Shown: piece by piece, positions 45,525 to 56,735 of the stretch | How the letters are laid out: each line of letters begins with the position of its first letter | Position numbering within the stretch: position 1 is the stretch's first letter | Assembly (NCBI RefSeq): GCF_014217875.1 | Contig: NZ_CP059060.1 | Span: 744,001 to 808,000 of the forward strand | DNA from: Synechococcus sp. LTW-R | GTDB lineage: Bacteria; Cyanobacteriota; Cyanobacteriia; PCC-6307; Cyanobiaceae | Length of the DNA stretch: 64,000 nucleotides | Direction: 5' to 3' | Notes under the pieces: generated by a model | Seen by the model: only the letters and a program-made list of their open reading frames with translations | Told to the model about the DNA's origin: nothing | The model's database searches: none | Made by a program: the position numbers and the translations under genes

Positions 45525-46400
45525 ATGTCGCTATTCGACTGGTTTGCCGATCGCCGCAAGACCGCTCCTGCCGTGCGCAATGCCCAGGAGGTCAACGAAG
45601 ACGACGGCCTCTGGAGCAAATGCCCCGAGTGCGGCCTGGTGGTCTACCGCAAGGACCTCGCCGCCAACGCCAGTGTCTGCAGCGGCTGCGGCTATCACCA
45701 CCGGATCTTCAGCGAAGAGCGCATTCGCCTGATCGTCGACGAGGGCAGCTTTGAGGCGCTCGACACCGAGCTCTGCCCGACGGATCCCCTCGCCTTCAAG
45801 GATCGCCGCAGTTACGCCGATCGCATTCGCGACACCCAACGTTCCACCGGCCTGAAGGACAGCGTCATCACTGGGATGTGCACGGTTGAGGGCATCCCGA
45901 TGGCCCTGGGCGTGATGGATTTCCGCTTCATGGGCGGCTCGATGGGCTCGGTGGTGGGCGAGAAGCTGGCCCGGCTGATCGAGACGGCCACCGCCAAGCG
46001 CGCTCCGGTGCTGATCGTCTGTGCCTCCGGCGGCGCCCGCATGCAAGAGGGGATGCTCTCGCTGATGCAGATGGCGAAGATCTCCGGCGCCCTCGAGCGC
46101 CATCGCCAGGCGGAACTCCTCTATCTACCGCTTCTCACCCACCCCACCACCGGGGGGGTGACCGCGAGCTTCGCCATGCTCGGCGACCTGATCCTGGCGG
46201 AACCCAAGGCCCTGATTGGCTTCGCCGGTCGTCGTGTGATCGAGCAGACCCTGCGGGAGAAGCTCCCCGATGACTTCCAAACCGCGGAATACCTCCAGGA
46301 CCACGGCTTCGTGGACCACATCGTGCCCCGCACCAAGCTGCGCAGCACCCTGGCCAGCCTGTTGACGATGCACGGCTACAGCAAAGCCGTCGCCGCGTGA
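45525..46400 (+). CDS. accD: Acetyl-CoA carboxylase carboxyltransferase, beta subunit
   Basis: A 291-residue subunit of the fatty-acid-initiating carboxylase. N-terminal zinc finger CPECG...CSGCGYHH (about 29-55), then the crotonase-like core [12 protein letters not shown] and [18 protein letters not shown]. Standard length. The following gene starts inside its last codon (GTGA overlap). Confidence 0.95.
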   Translation: MSLFDWFADRRKTAPAVRNAQEVNEDDGLWSKCPECGLVVYRKDLAANASVCSGCGYHHRIFSEERIRLIVDEGSFEALDTELCPTDPLAFKDRRSYADRIRDTQRSTGLKDSVITGMCTVEGIPMALGVMDFRFMGGSMGSVVGEKLARLIETATAKRAPVLIVCASGGARMQEGMLSLMQMAKISGALERHRQAELLYLPLLTHPTTGGVTASFAMLGDLILAEPKALIGFAGRRVIEQTLREKLPDDFQTAEYLQDHGFVDHIVPRTKLRSTLASLLTMHGYSKAVAA

Positions 46401-46807
46401 GCAGGATCCTGCGCGCCTGCTGCGCACTCCTGCTCGGACTGCTCCTGCTGGGCGGCCCTGCCCAGGCGGGTCCGGTGGACTGGCAGGAGGTGCCCGCCAC
46501 CAGCGAAGGGCAGCAGTGGTGGGATCAAGGCAGCCTGCGCCTGAATAAAAGCGGCAACCTGACGGTCCTGAGTCGCTTCCAGCCACCGACCCCGGAGGCG
46601 GATGCCGATGGAAAGGAGCCCCGTCCGCCCGCCAGCAGCCTCTACGTGATGGAGCTGGACTGCGGCCAGCGGCTCTACCGGGACACCTCCATCAATGGAC
46701 TGCCCCAATGGGGAAGCCAATGGCAGGCCTCCGCCAATGACGGATTGATCGAAGCCACCATCGAAGCGGTCTGCACCGCCGGGGGAGAGCTCCTGGCAGG
46801 CTCCTAA
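46397..46807 (+). CDS. Small secreted protein of unknown function
   Basis: A 136-residue protein from a GTG that overlaps the accD stop by 4 bp. Signal segment [15 protein letters not shown], then a mature part with [16 protein letters not shown] and IEAVCTAGG giving two Cys that could form a disulphide. Not recognised further. Translational coupling to accD is likely, but a role in lipid synthesis is not implied. Confidence 0.6.
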   Translation: MSRILRACCALLLGLLLLGGPAQAGPVDWQEVPATSEGQQWWDQGSLRLNKSGNLTVLSRFQPPTPEADADGKEPRPPASSLYVMELDCGQRLYRDTSINGLPQWGSQWQASANDGLIEATIEAVCTAGGELLAGS

Positions 46808-46825
46808 GACCACTGCCAGACCGCC

Positions 46826-47935
46826 GTGACCGGATCCAGCACCCACCAGCGTCCCTTGGGGGTCGCCCTTGTTGGTTTGGGGTTCGGCGAGAAGGTGCAC
46901 CTACCCGCCCTGCGGGATTGCCACCTGACCGAGCCGGTCGCCCTCTGGCATCACCGCAACGAACGGCTCGACCAGGCCTGCAACGCCCACGGGCTACCGG
47001 GCTTCACTGATTTCGACGCCCTCCTGGCGGATCCACGGGTGGATGCGCTGGTGATTGCCACCCCCCCGGAACCCCGTTTCGCCCTCGCCCAGGCCGCCAT
47101 CGCCGCCGGCAAACACCTGCTGCTGGAGAAACCCGTCGCCCTGGAGGCCGCCCAGGTCGAGGCCCTGCAGCGCCAAGCCCTCCAGGCGGGAGTGAGCGTG
47201 GCCGTGGACTTCGAGTACCGCGGCGTCCCGGAATTCCAGCAATTCGCGGCGCTCCTGCAGGACGGAGCCGTAGGCACCCCCTGGCTGGTGAAACTCGATT
47301 GGCTGATGGGCAGCCGCGCCGATGCCAGCCGCCCCTGGAACTGGTATTCCCAGCGGGCCGCCGGTGGGGGCGTGCTCGGATCCCTCGGCACCCATGCCTT
47401 CGACACGCTGCATTGGTTGGTGGGACCCACCCGCAACCTCAGTGCCCAGCGCAGCATGGCCATCCCCCAGCGTCCCTTGGCCGACGGCCGCGGACGCATG
47501 GCCGCCGTGGATGCTGAGGACATCGCCCTCTTGCTACTCGAGTTGGAGGATCGCCAGGGGCGTTGCATCCCGGCCCAAGTCGCCCTGGCCTCCGTGACCA
47601 AGCCGGGTCGCGGCTACTGGATTGAGGTCTACGGCAGCGAAGGCAGCCTGGTGCTGGGCTCGAGCAACCAAAGCGATTACGTCCATGGCTTCAAGCTCTG
47701 GCGCTCCGGTCCCTCCGGTGCCCTCGAGGAGATCAGCCCGGATCCGAGCTTGGCCTTCCCCCAGACCTGGCCGGACGGTCGCCTGGCCGCCGTGCGCCGC
47801 ATCACCCAGTGGTGGGCCGAGGCCGCGATGGACGGCAGGCCCATGGTTCCCGGCCTGTCAGAGGCGGTCTTGAGCCAGCGGGTTTGCGATTTGGCACTGG
47901 AATCCGCCGACAGCGGGCTCAGGGCCCGGCTTTAA
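46826..47935 (+). CDS. Gfo/Idh/MocA-family oxidoreductase
   Basis: A 369-residue NAD(P)-dependent oxidoreductase: Rossmann start VALVGLGFGEKVHLPAL, CRTTP-like VDALVIATPPEPRF, and the family EKPVALE (LLLEKPVALEAAQVEAL). The second half carries the catalytic Gly/His region LGSLGTHAFDTLHWLVG. Substrate is probably a sugar or sugar-like compound; not assignable. GTG start. Confidence 0.82.
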   Translation: MTGSSTHQRPLGVALVGLGFGEKVHLPALRDCHLTEPVALWHHRNERLDQACNAHGLPGFTDFDALLADPRVDALVIATPPEPRFALAQAAIAAGKHLLLEKPVALEAAQVEALQRQALQAGVSVAVDFEYRGVPEFQQFAALLQDGAVGTPWLVKLDWLMGSRADASRPWNWYSQRAAGGGVLGSLGTHAFDTLHWLVGPTRNLSAQRSMAIPQRPLADGRGRMAAVDAEDIALLLLELEDRQGRCIPAQVALASVTKPGRGYWIEVYGSEGSLVLGSSNQSDYVHGFKLWRSGPSGALEEISPDPSLAFPQTWPDGRLAAVRRITQWWAEAAMDGRPMVPGLSEAVLSQRVCDLALESADSGLRARL

Positions 47936-47984
47936 CGGAAAAGGCGCCGGTTAGGATCCCCGCCATTCCCTTATTGGTGTCCCC

Positions 47985-49058
47985 ATGGCGCTCGTTCCGC
48001 TTCGGCTGCTGCTCGACCACGCCGCTGAAAACGGCTACGGCATCCCTGCTTTCAACGTCAACAACCTGGAGCAGGTGCAGTCGATCATGGAGGCTGCCTA
48101 CGAGACCGATAGCCCCGTCATCCTGCAGGCCTCCCGCGGTGCCCGTCAGTACGCCGGTGAGAACTTCCTGCGTCACCTGATCCTGGCTGCTGTTGAGACC
48201 TATCCCGACATCCCCGTCGTGATGCACCAGGACCACGGCAACAGCCCCGCCACCTGCTTCGGTGCTGCTGCCAACGGCTTCACCTCCGTGATGATGGACG
48301 GCTCCCTGGAAGCCGACGCCAAGACCCCTGCCAGCTACGACTACAACGTGGCTGTCACCAAGGAAGTCGTGGACGTGGCCCACGCCATTGGCGTCAGCGT
48401 CGAGGGTGAGCTGGGTTGCCTGGGCTCCCTGGAGACCGGCATGGGCGAAGCCGAGGACGGCCACGGTTTCGAGGGCAAGCTCGACCACAGCCAGCTGCTG
48501 ACCGACCCCGCTGAGGCTGCCGACTTCGTCGCCAAGACCAAGGTGGATGCCCTGGCCATCGCCATCGGCACCAGCCACGGCGCCTACAAGTTCACCCGGA
48601 AGCCCACCGGTGAAGTGCTGGCCATCAGCCGCATCGCTGAAATCCACAAGGCCATCCCCAACACCCACCTGGTGATGCACGGTTCCTCCTCCGTGCCCCA
48701 GGAATGGCTGGAGATGATCAACAAGTTCGGTGGCGCCATCCCCGAGACCTACGGCGTGCCCGTCGAGGAAATCCAGGAAGGCATCCGCAACGGTGTCCGC
48801 AAGGTCAACATCGACACCGACAACCGCCTGGCCTTCACCGCCGCTGTGCGTGAAGCCGCGATGAAGGATCCCGCCAACTTCGACCCCCGTCACTTCAACA
48901 AGCCCGCCCGGGCCTACATGAAGCAGGTCTGCCTCGATCGCTACCAACAGTTCTGGTGTGCCGGCAACGCCAGCAAGATCAAGCAGCGCGACATCAACTA
49001 CTACGCCGGCCTCTACGCCAAGGGCGAACTGGACCCCAAGTCCGCCGTGGCTGCCTGA
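47985..49058 (+). CDS. fbaA: Fructose-bisphosphate aldolase, class II
   Basis: A 357-residue zinc aldolase, central to the Calvin cycle. Zinc ligands are in VMHQDHGNS and [22 protein letters not shown] and [11 protein letters not shown] complete the pattern. Codon bias is extreme, like prk, indicating high expression. A strong terminator follows at 49081. The unrelated class I enzyme is at 10514-11596. Confidence 0.95.
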   Translation: MALVPLRLLLDHAAENGYGIPAFNVNNLEQVQSIMEAAYETDSPVILQASRGARQYAGENFLRHLILAAVETYPDIPVVMHQDHGNSPATCFGAAANGFTSVMMDGSLEADAKTPASYDYNVAVTKEVVDVAHAIGVSVEGELGCLGSLETGMGEAEDGHGFEGKLDHSQLLTDPAEAADFVAKTKVDALAIAIGTSHGAYKFTRKPTGEVLAISRIAEIHKAIPNTHLVMHGSSSVPQEWLEMINKFGGAIPETYGVPVEEIQEGIRNGVRKVNIDTDNRLAFTAAVREAAMKDPANFDPRHFNKPARAYMKQVCLDRYQQFWCAGNASKIKQRDINYYAGLYAKGELDPKSAVAA

Positions 49059-49080
49059 TCCAGGCGCACTGATGTCATCC

Positions 49081-49105
49081 GGGGCCCGCAAGGGCCCTTT
49101 TTTTT
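49081..49105 (+). terminator. Factor-independent terminator of fbaA
   Basis: GGGCCC and GGGCCC flank a GCAA loop, and eight T follow. It lies 23 bp after the fbaA stop, and its T-run runs up to the 3' end of the convergent UPF0182 gene. Confidence 0.88.
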
Positions 49106-49107
49106 GC

Positions 49108-51960
49108 CTATGGCAGGAGCGGCTGGGGCAGGGTCAAGGCCCGCATACCGGTGCTGGGCTGAGCGGCCACCAGCTTGGCGAGGGCCTCATCAAAGGTGGG
49201 CTCCATCACGAAGCGCCGGCCATCGGTCACGACCACCCGCACCAAGGTCGGCAGGGCGTTGCTGTTGCTCTGGAGGTAGATGGGCTCCACGTAGAGCAGG
49301 CCCTGGCCCACGGGCATCGCCAGGAGGTTGCCCCGCAGGAGGCGGGAGCCCACCCGGTTCCAAAGACCGAACTGATAGCTAATCGCCGGGTCCTGCTCGA
49401 TCAGCGCCGAGATCTGCTGGGGTCCCAACAGCAGCCGCTGCTGCGGGAAGCGCACCAGGAACAACTCGCCGTAGTTCGGAGTGTCGTTGCGGGCCGCCAA
49501 CCAACCGACCATGTTGGGCCGCTTCAGCGGAGTGAACGGGAGCAGCAGGACGAATTCAGGACGCTGCTGCCCGGGAAGCTGCATGGTCACGTGGTACGGA
49601 CGGACCGGCACCGGAGCCTCGGCGTCGCCGTAGATCTCCACGGGCAACGCCCAGACGTCATCACCGTTGTAAAAGGTGCGCACGTCCGTGACGTGGTAGC
49701 GCAGCAGGCGTTCGGCCTGAATGTTGAACTGACTCTTGGGAACCTGGATGTGGGCCAGCAGGGCCTTCGGCATCGCTGAGAGCGGGAGGAAGAGATCCGG
49801 GAAGACCTTCCGCCAGGTGCGCAGTACCGGATCGCTCGGGTCGTTCACATAGAGCCAGACGTCGCCGTTGTAGGCATTGACGACCGCCTTGACCGGGTTG
49901 CGGAAGTAGCGAATCCCATCGGGATTGACATCGGAATAGGGGTAGCTGCGGCTCTCCGTGAAGCCGTCGAGCATCCAGTACTGGTGATGCTCGGGCCGGT
50001 AGTCGGGGTCATCGTCCACCCGGGCCGTGACCAGATAGGGCTTGCTCTCAAAGCGCAGGAACGGGGCCAGGGCCTGGAGACGGTCGTTGACCTGCCGGCG
50101 CACGAGCAGGCGCGACGAGGGGGTCAAGGACCCGGTGAACAGCAAGCGGGCCTCATTGAGATAGATCGCCGCCATCAGGCGATCCAGGGGGCCATGGATC
50201 GGAACCCCGGCCTTCCCGTCGTAGTGGGAATAGACGTTGAGGTCACCCTCGGGGTAGTCGAACTCCCGCACCTGGGAGGGGGCGATCGCGTAGGGCGCCG
50301 GGGCTGAGGCGAAATAGAGCCGCGGGCGACCCACCGGCAGATAGCGCTCCACGCGCTTCTGGCTCTGGCCGAGCTGGGGCAGGGCCTGAACACGGCCGCT
50401 GCGGCCCAGGTCTTTGACGAAGTACAGCGGCAGCCCGTCGCTGCCCGAGACGTTCACCGGGGACACCGTGAAGCCGTAGCCATGGGTGAAGACCAGGTGG
50501 CGGTTCAGCCAGGTGCGCGATCCCTTGGCCAAGGCCGAGGAGTCCAGTTCACGGGCTGCGATCAAGACCTGCTGGGAGCCCAACGCGCTGGCGTCGGCAT
50601 TCAGGGGATAGCGATCGACGGCGGCGGAGGGGAAGTTGTAGTAGAGCCGCAATTGCTGCAGCTGACGGTTGGCCTCCAGCAAGGGGGTGCTGTCCCAGAG
50701 CCGCACGTTGGCCAGGGTCCCCTCAGCGCTCTTGAGATCCGCCGCGCTGAGTTGCTGCTTGGGCTCGAGATCGAGCTCGCGCACCGCCTCCAGACCAAAG
50801 GCCCGGCGGGTGGCCGCGATGGCCCGCCGCAGATAGGGGGTTTCCAGTTCCAGCTCCCGGGGCTGCACCCAGACCCGCTGCACAAGCGGTGCCAGTCCCC
50901 ACTCCACGATCGGCAGCAGGCAGGCCGCCGCCAGCAAGGGGAGCATCGCCGCCCGGCGAAACCAGGCGCGGGGAACGGGAACCAACAGCCCGAGGCCACT
51001 CATCAGGAGCAAGAGGGCCAAGAGCAGGCGCAGCGGCAGGCGGATGTGCAGGTCGACGAAGCCGGCCCCTGAGGCGACCCCACTCCCTTCCACCATCAGG
51101 TCAAAGGGACTCAGGCCATAGCTGAGGGCGGCCATCAGGGCCAGAACGGCCAGCTGGGGTTGCAGCACCCGCTGCTGCTCGCGGCTCAAGCCCGGGAAGC
51201 GCAGGTCGCTCAAGACCGTGCCTTCGCTGAAGGTCAACCAGAGGCAGCCCACAAAGCCGATCAACACCTGGGCGATCACCAGGCTCACCAGCAGGTGCAG
51301 AGCCGGCAGGCGCAGCACCGTGAAGCTCAGGTCAAAGCCGGTGAGGGGATCAGCCTCGCCAAAGGGAACCGCCAAGAGGCCCGGGAGCCACAGGCTCCAC
51401 CCCCGGGCACAGGCGGTGGCCGATCCGGCCAGGGCAGCCGCCAGGCTGATGCGCAAGGTCGTGTACGGCCAACGCAGGAGGCAGGGGAGCAGCACCACCG
51501 CCAGGCCAAACACCAGGGCCGGCGGCAACTCAGCCAGGACCGAGAGGCCGGTGATCACCTCACCGCCGAAGGGATCCAGGATCAGCCCTCGGGCCTGCAA
51601 AAAGAGATAGCTCAGGCCCATCACCAGCAGGAGCAACAGACCCACGAGCACGGCTACGAGCGGCCCGCTGGAGAGGGGGGCCAGGGGGCGCTCCCGCAGT
51701 TGCTTACGCGCTGCCTCCTGCCTGAGGCGCCAACAACGGCGCAACTGCTGAAGCTGCAGCGGTAAGCCAAGGCCAAGCACCAGGGCAAAGGCCAGGCATT
51801 GGAAGAGCCAGCGCCGCAAGACCACCGTCACGGCATCGAATTGGGCGAACCACTGCGCCTCGATCACCAGGCGCGGCAGGAGCACCAGCAAACCCAGCAC
51901 CAGGGCGGCGCCTGCGGCCCAACGCAAGAGCCGCCTGAGGCCTTGAACCGATACCTGCAC
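49108..51960 (-). CDS. UPF0182 family large membrane protein
   Basis: A large multi-spanning protein (about 950 residues from the GTG at 51960; the frame is open to 52134, overlapping thrC). The N-terminal third has about seven hydrophobic spans; the C-terminal part is a long extracytoplasmic region with RYHVTDVRTFYNGDDVWALPVE and NLLAMPVGQGLLYVEPIYLQ, characteristic of UPF0182/COG1615. Function unknown. The true start is uncertain; the earlier stretch up to 52134 is weakly protein-like. Confidence 0.8.
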   Translation of the reverse strand: MQVSVQGLRRLLRWAAGAALVLGLLVLLPRLVIEAQWFAQFDAVTVVLRRWLFQCLAFALVLGLGLPLQLQQLRRCWRLRQEAARKQLRERPLAPLSSGPLVAVLVGLLLLLVMGLSYLFLQARGLILDPFGGEVITGLSVLAELPPALVFGLAVVLLPCLLRWPYTTLRISLAAALAGSATACARGWSLWLPGLLAVPFGEADPLTGFDLSFTVLRLPALHLLVSLVIAQVLIGFVGCLWLTFSEGTVLSDLRFPGLSREQQRVLQPQLAVLALMAALSYGLSPFDLMVEGSGVASGAGFVDLHIRLPLRLLLALLLLMSGLGLLVPVPRAWFRRAAMLPLLAAACLLPIVEWGLAPLVQRVWVQPRELELETPYLRRAIAATRRAFGLEAVRELDLEPKQQLSAADLKSAEGTLANVRLWDSTPLLEANRQLQQLRLYYNFPSAAVDRYPLNADASALGSQQVLIAARELDSSALAKGSRTWLNRHLVFTHGYGFTVSPVNVSGSDGLPLYFVKDLGRSGRVQALPQLGQSQKRVERYLPVGRPRLYFASAPAPYAIAPSQVREFDYPEGDLNVYSHYDGKAGVPIHGPLDRLMAAIYLNEARLLFTGSLTPSSRLLVRRQVNDRLQALAPFLRFESKPYLVTARVDDDPDYRPEHHQYWMLDGFTESRSYPYSDVNPDGIRYFRNPVKAVVNAYNGDVWLYVNDPSDPVLRTWRKVFPDLFLPLSAMPKALLAHIQVPKSQFNIQAERLLRYHVTDVRTFYNGDDVWALPVEIYGDAEAPVPVRPYHVTMQLPGQQRPEFVLLLPFTPLKRPNMVGWLAARNDTPNYGELFLVRFPQQRLLLGPQQISALIEQDPAISYQFGLWNRVGSRLLRGNLLAMPVGQGLLYVEPIYLQSNSNALPTLVRVVVTDGRRFVMEPTFDEALAKLVAAQPSTGMRALTLPQPLLP

Positions 51961-52124
51961 AAACTGAGCCGATCCCTGGCCGAGACTAGGCAGCACAACC
52001 GCTGGGTCAAGCCACAGACCAGGGATCAACACGACTTTCAGCCAATACCCGACCTCCAGGATCGGGTTTAAACAAGTCGGTGAATTGCCGCTGCTAGTTT
52101 CAATCGAACGTTCAGGGTCTGAAC

Positions 52125-53405
52125 TTGACGGCAACCCTTTCCCGCTCCAGCGTGGGACCGACCTTCACCGGACTGCGCTGCAAGGAATGCGGCCAGGCCT
52201 ACGACCCTGGTGCCCGCCACGTCTGTGAGGACGTCTGCTTCGGTCCCCTCGAGGTGGTCTACGACTACGAGGCGATCAAGAACCGCGTCAGCCGCGCCAC
52301 GATCGAAGCCGGCCCCGCCTCCATCTGGCGTTACCGCGATTTTCTGCCGATCGAGGGTGACCCGATCGATGTCGGCACCGGCTTCACCCCCCTGCTCAAG
52401 GCGGACAACCTCGCCAAGCGCCTGGGCCTGAAGAGCCTCTACATCAAGAACGACGGCGTCAACATGCCGACCCTGTCCTTTAAGGACCGGGTCGTTTCTG
52501 TTGCCCTGACCCGAGCCCGCGAACTGGGCTTCAAGACCGTCAGCTGCGCCTCCACCGGCAACCTCGCGAACTCCACCGCCGCCATCGCCGCCCACGCGGG
52601 CCTCGATTGCTGTGTCTTCATCCCCAGCGACCTGGAGCTGGGCAAGGTGCTCGGCACCTTGATCTACAACCCCACCCTGATGGCGGTGAAGGGCAACTAC
52701 GACCAGGTCAACCGCCTGTGCTCGGAAGTCGCCAACACCTACGGCTGGGGCTTCGTCAACATCAACCTGCGCCCCTACTACTCCGAGGGCTCCAAGACCC
52801 TCGGCTATGAGGTGATCGAGCAGCTGGGCTGGGAACTCCCCGACCACGTCGTCGCCCCCCTGGCCTCCGGCTCCCTCTTCACCAAGATCCGCAAGGGCTT
52901 CGACGAATTCATCAAGTGCGGCTTGGTGGACGAGAAGGCCGTGCGCTTCAGCGGCGCCCAAGCCGAGGGCTGCAACCCCATCGCCGAGGCCTTCCGCGAA
53001 GGCCGTGACTTCATCACCCCGGTAAAGCCCAACACGATCGCCAAATCGATCGCCATCGGCAACCCCGCCGATGGTCCCTACGCCATCGACATCGCCAACC
53101 GCACCGGCGGCAACATCACCGACGTCAACGACACCGAGATCGTTGAGGGCATCAAGCTCCTGGCCGAGACCGAAGGCGTGTTCACCGAAACCGCTGGCGG
53201 CACCACGATTGCCGTCCTCAAGAAGCTGGTGGAACAGGGCAAGATCAACCCCGAAGAGCGCACCGTGGCTTACATCACGGGCAACGGCCTCAAGACCACC
53301 GAAGCCGTGGTCGACGCCATCGGCAAGCCCTACACGATCGAAGCGCAACTCGACAGCTTCAACAGCGCCTGGAAGCAAGCCCAAGCCGATCAAGCACAGG
53401 CCTGA
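52125..53405 (+). CDS. thrC: Threonine synthase
   Basis: A 426-residue PLP enzyme, last step of threonine synthesis. N-terminal zinc-finger-like [22 protein letters not shown] (about 17-39) precedes the fold-type II core; the PLP Lys lies in [13 protein letters not shown], and [11 protein letters not shown] and [10 protein letters not shown] bind phosphate and substrate. TTG start at 52125. The MoaD-like gene follows 37 bp on. Confidence 0.93.
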   Translation: MTATLSRSSVGPTFTGLRCKECGQAYDPGARHVCEDVCFGPLEVVYDYEAIKNRVSRATIEAGPASIWRYRDFLPIEGDPIDVGTGFTPLLKADNLAKRLGLKSLYIKNDGVNMPTLSFKDRVVSVALTRARELGFKTVSCASTGNLANSTAAIAAHAGLDCCVFIPSDLELGKVLGTLIYNPTLMAVKGNYDQVNRLCSEVANTYGWGFVNINLRPYYSEGSKTLGYEVIEQLGWELPDHVVAPLASGSLFTKIRKGFDEFIKCGLVDEKAVRFSGAQAEGCNPIAEAFREGRDFITPVKPNTIAKSIAIGNPADGPYAIDIANRTGGNITDVNDTEIVEGIKLLAETEGVFTETAGGTTIAVLKKLVEQGKINPEERTVAYITGNGLKTTEAVVDAIGKPYTIEAQLDSFNSAWKQAQADQAQA

Positions 53406-53442
53406 TCTCCACGACCTCCGTCCGACCCATCCCCCCCCTGCC

Positions 53443-53718
53443 ATGCCCGTTCAGGTCCTGATCCCCACCCCCCTGCAGAAGTTCACCAACGACGAGGCCA
53501 GCGTCGCCCTGGACGCCACCAGCGTGGACGGACTGATCGACGCCCTCGATGGCCGCTACCCCGGTCTCAAGGGTCGCCTCTGTGACGAGGCCGGCAAGCT
53601 GCGCCGCTTCCTGAACGTCTACGTGAACAGCGAGGATATTCGCTTCCTCGAGAACCAAACCACCCCCCTCAAGGATGGGGACGAAGTCAGCATCGTCCCC
53701 GCCGTTGCTGGGGGCTGA
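53443..53718 (+). CDS. MoaD/ThiS-family sulfur carrier-like protein
   Basis: A 91-residue ubiquitin-like protein ending in the di-glycine needed for thiocarboxylation (SIVPAVAGG). It has [29 protein letters not shown], the typical beta-grasp half. Its place directly after thrC, rather than with molybdopterin or thiamine genes, suggests it serves another sulfur transfer, perhaps to an amino acid pathway. ATG at 53443. Confidence 0.83.
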   Translation: MPVQVLIPTPLQKFTNDEASVALDATSVDGLIDALDGRYPGLKGRLCDEAGKLRRFLNVYVNSEDIRFLENQTTPLKDGDEVSIVPAVAGG

Positions 53719-53824
53719 TCCTCCGCTGTAGCGATTCCTGCAGCAGCCCAGCGCCAAAGCTGACTGAATCAAGACTCTGCAGGTTCGCCCTGGAGCCGCC
53801 TCTCTCTGGACCTGGTGTCATCCG

Positions 53825-54808
53825 ATGACTCAAACCCCGAATCGTCCATCAACGGACCTTGGGCTCAACGTCCAGGGCGAGGCCGCTCAGCAGACCCCCG
53901 TGGCCGACAAGGCCCAACTGTTTGATTACCGGCAAGCCGCGAACCCGATCCGTAGCGGCCTGACCGAACCGATTCCCTACCGCTGCTGGGGTGCCGATCT
54001 CCACAGCAGCGGGCCCAGCGGCATTCTTCCGTTGGACCTCAGCAGCGAGCTCGGCACCAGTGGCCCCGCCACCAGCCCCGGTCTCGCCGCCCACTTCATT
54101 CGCATCGAAGCGGGAGAAGGGGTGCGCGCCGCAGCCAGCGCCACCAGCTCCCTCTTCTTTGTCCTCTCCGGTGAGGGGGTCTGCCGCGTCCGCGAGACCG
54201 ACCAAGACACCACCATCCACTGGGGCGAAGGGGACCTCTTTGTCCTGCCCTGTGGCGGGACCCCGTTGCTCGAGGCGACCTCCACGAGCGTCCTCTACTG
54301 GGTGCACGACGGCCCCCTGCTCCACTACCTGGGCGTCCTCCCCAGCGAGCCCCGCTTCGACGCCACCCATTACCGGGGGGATTGGCTGCGCTCCGAGCTG
54401 CTCAAGCTCGTCGAGCAGCCCGGCAGCGCCAGCAGCAATCGCATCAGCCTGCTGCTGGCCAACCGGGATTTGCCCAGCACCCGCACGGTCACCCACGTCC
54501 TTTGGGCGATGTATGGCATCGTCCCGCCCGGCGCGACCCAGGCGCCCCACCGTCACCAATCGGTCGCCCTGGACCTGATCATTGATTGCCAGCCCGGGGT
54601 CTACACCCTGGTGGGCAGCGAACTCAACGCCGATGGCAGCATCCACAACCCGAAGCGGATCGACTGGGAAGCGGGTGGCGCCTTCATCACGCCTCCCGGC
54701 CATTGGCACTCCCACGTCAACGAGAGCGGCGAACCGGCCTATTTGCTGCCGGTTCAGGACGCCGGGTTACAGACCCACCTGCGCAGCCTCGACATCCGCT
54801 TTGCCTAG
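53825..54808 (+). CDS. Bicupin protein
   Basis: A 327-residue protein with two cupin barrels. The second contains [15 protein letters not shown] and a late H in [12 protein letters not shown], consistent with a metal site; the first (about 95-150, [13 protein letters not shown]) has lost clear His ligands. Overall it resembles gentisate dioxygenase-type bicupins, but the substrate is unknown. Its 3' end overlaps the convergent ftsH by 42 bp. Confidence 0.7.
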   Translation: MTQTPNRPSTDLGLNVQGEAAQQTPVADKAQLFDYRQAANPIRSGLTEPIPYRCWGADLHSSGPSGILPLDLSSELGTSGPATSPGLAAHFIRIEAGEGVRAAASATSSLFFVLSGEGVCRVRETDQDTTIHWGEGDLFVLPCGGTPLLEATSTSVLYWVHDGPLLHYLGVLPSEPRFDATHYRGDWLRSELLKLVEQPGSASSNRISLLLANRDLPSTRTVTHVLWAMYGIVPPGATQAPHRHQSVALDLIIDCQPGVYTLVGSELNADGSIHNPKRIDWEAGGAFITPPGHWHSHVNESGEPAYLLPVQDAGLQTHLRSLDIRFA

Positions 54809-56647
54809 GTCGCCGGCGCGTTCGACCACGGCCCGGAAATCAGGCCCCTCGATGGTTTCGCGTTCGATCAACAGGTTGACCAGCTCATCCATCAGATCCC
54901 GGCGGGGCTCAAGCAGCGAGACCGCCTGATCGAGGGCGTGGCGCGCCAACTGCTGCACCTCGGCATCGATGCGGTTGCTCGTCTTCTGGGAGTGGTGCGG
55001 TTCGGAACGCAACCAATCGCGGCCTAGGAACACCTCAGAGCCCTCGCCCTCCAGGGAGAGCGGCCCCATTGATGAGAAGCCGTAGCGGGTCACCATCTCC
55101 CGGGCGATCCGGCTCACCATCTCCAGGTCACTGGAGGCCCCCTGGGTGATCTCACTGGGGCCGAAGACAACCAATTCAGCGGCTCGGCCGCCCATCGCCA
55201 TCACCATCCGGGCTTCGAGATAGGCCTTGCTAATCAAGCCCGAATCGAGGACCTCCTCATCGGGCATCGTGCGGGCAAATCCACCGACGCCCCCGGCCCG
55301 GGGCAGCAGGGTGACTTTGTCGAGTTCATCCGACTTGGGCAGCAGGGTGGCCAAAAGGGCATGGCCAATTTCGTGATACGCGATCAGGCGTTTCTTCGCG
55401 TTGTCCTGAAGCGGCGCCGCCGTCAGGCCCATCGTGATCCGCTCCAGGGCATCGCTGATGGCCTGGTCGTTGATGCTTTGGCGCTCACGACGGGCCGTCA
55501 GGATGGCCGCCTCATTGAGCAGGTTGGAGAGATCAGCGCCCGAGAAGCCGGGCGTTCGGCTCGCCCAATCCGCCAGGGAGACCTCCGGTTCCAGTGGCCT
55601 GGAGCGGGCATGGACCGCCAGGATCGCCTCGCGGCCCCGGCGGTCGGGCAGATCCACATGGATCCGCCGGTCGAATCGACCGGGACGCATCAGGGCAGCA
55701 TCCAAGACATCGGGGCGGTTCGTCGCCGCCAGCAGGATCACCCCGGAGTTTTCCGCAAAGCCATCCATCTCCGTCAGGAGTTGGTTCAGGGTCTGCTCGC
55801 GCTCATCGTTGCCGCCTCCGATCCCCGCGCCGCGCTGGCGGCCGACGGCATCGATCTCGTCGATAAAGATGATGCAGGGAGCCTTCTCCTTGGCCTGGCG
55901 GAAGAGATCACGGACGCGGCTCGCACCAACACCCACAAAGAGCTCCACAAATTCGGAGGCGGCCATCGAGAAGAAGGGCACACCCGCCTCACCGGCAATC
56001 GCCTTGGCCAAGAGGGTCTTACCCGTCCCTGGAGGCCCTACCAGGAGGACGCCCTTCGGGATGCGCGCGCCAACGGCCGTGAAGCGTTCGGGCTCCTTCA
56101 AGAAAGCCACCACTTCCTGGAGTTCTTCCTTGGCTTCGTTGATGCCGGCGACATCTTCAAAACGAACTGCCACCGCCGATTCTGGTTCGGCCATGCGGGC
56201 CTTGCTTCGGCCAAAACCCATCGCGCGATTGGCCACCTGACTGGAGCGGCGAATCAAGAGGGCCAAGCCCGCGAAGAGCAACAGCAGCAGCAAGCCGTTG
56301 GAGACCAGGCTGGCCGTCGCGCGGTCCTGCCGGTCATCGCGGACCGTGAGTGGGACCTGCGCCTCCTGGGCCGTGCGCAGCAGGACCTGATCGTTACTGA
56401 AGACCGGCACCTGGGTGCGGCGGCCATCGGTGTATGTCACCTGCACCTCGCGGCGGCCCGGTGAGAGAACGAGTTCTTTGACGCTCCCGCCCTTGAGCTG
56501 CGTCAGCAACTGGCTGTAGCTGGGTGGTGCCGGACGGTTGATGCCGAGATCACTCCAGAGTTCCGCGCGCCTGGAGGCAGGGGCGGGCGAGGCTTGTGAG
56601 GAGGGCACCTGCTGCGCTTGCTGATCCGGAGACGCGCCGCTGCTCAC
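54767..56647 (-). CDS. ftsH: ATP-dependent zinc metalloprotease FtsH
   Basis: A 626-residue membrane protease. Walker A GPPGTGK (about 204-210), Walker [40 protein letters not shown], and the zinc motif HEIGHALL, where Ile replaces the usual Ala of HEAGH. Only one membrane span is evident (about 115-132); the N-terminal signal-anchor usual in FtsH is missing, with a Gln/Pro/Ser-rich start in its place. GTG start. Divergent from rpmF. Confidence 0.93.
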   Translation of the reverse strand: MSSGASPDQQAQQVPSSQASPAPASRRAELWSDLGINRPAPPSYSQLLTQLKGGSVKELVLSPGRREVQVTYTDGRRTQVPVFSNDQVLLRTAQEAQVPLTVRDDRQDRATASLVSNGLLLLLLFAGLALLIRRSSQVANRAMGFGRSKARMAEPESAVAVRFEDVAGINEAKEELQEVVAFLKEPERFTAVGARIPKGVLLVGPPGTGKTLLAKAIAGEAGVPFFSMAASEFVELFVGVGASRVRDLFRQAKEKAPCIIFIDEIDAVGRQRGAGIGGGNDEREQTLNQLLTEMDGFAENSGVILLAATNRPDVLDAALMRPGRFDRRIHVDLPDRRGREAILAVHARSRPLEPEVSLADWASRTPGFSGADLSNLLNEAAILTARRERQSINDQAISDALERITMGLTAAPLQDNAKKRLIAYHEIGHALLATLLPKSDELDKVTLLPRAGGVGGFARTMPDEEVLDSGLISKAYLEARMVMAMGGRAAELVVFGPSEITQGASSDLEMVSRIAREMVTRYGFSSMGPLSLEGEGSEVFLGRDWLRSEPHHSQKTSNRIDAEVQQLARHALDQAVSLLEPRRDLMDELVNLLIERETIEGPDFRAVVERAGDLGKADVEAAQVGL

Positions 56648-56735
56648 ATCGATCTGTCGTTGGTCGGAGCTTAGCGATTTGACGAAAGGAAAGACGGCAA
56701 GGGAAGATCTTGGTTTGGCTGACTAGGTAAGCGGG

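Noticed and set aside
47919-49091. Long minus-strand frame (390 codons) opposite fbaA, and similar ones opposite prk (43130-44305) and thrC (52068-53444)
   Set aside because: They mirror highly biased, conserved genes; the amino acid make-up (Gly, Val, Asp, His-rich) is typical of antisense frames in high-GC DNA, and no domain is seen.
53719-53824. Small stable RNA in the 106-bp gap after the MoaD-like gene
   Set aside because: No tRNA, SRP RNA or other known RNA pattern, and no terminator with a T-run was found.
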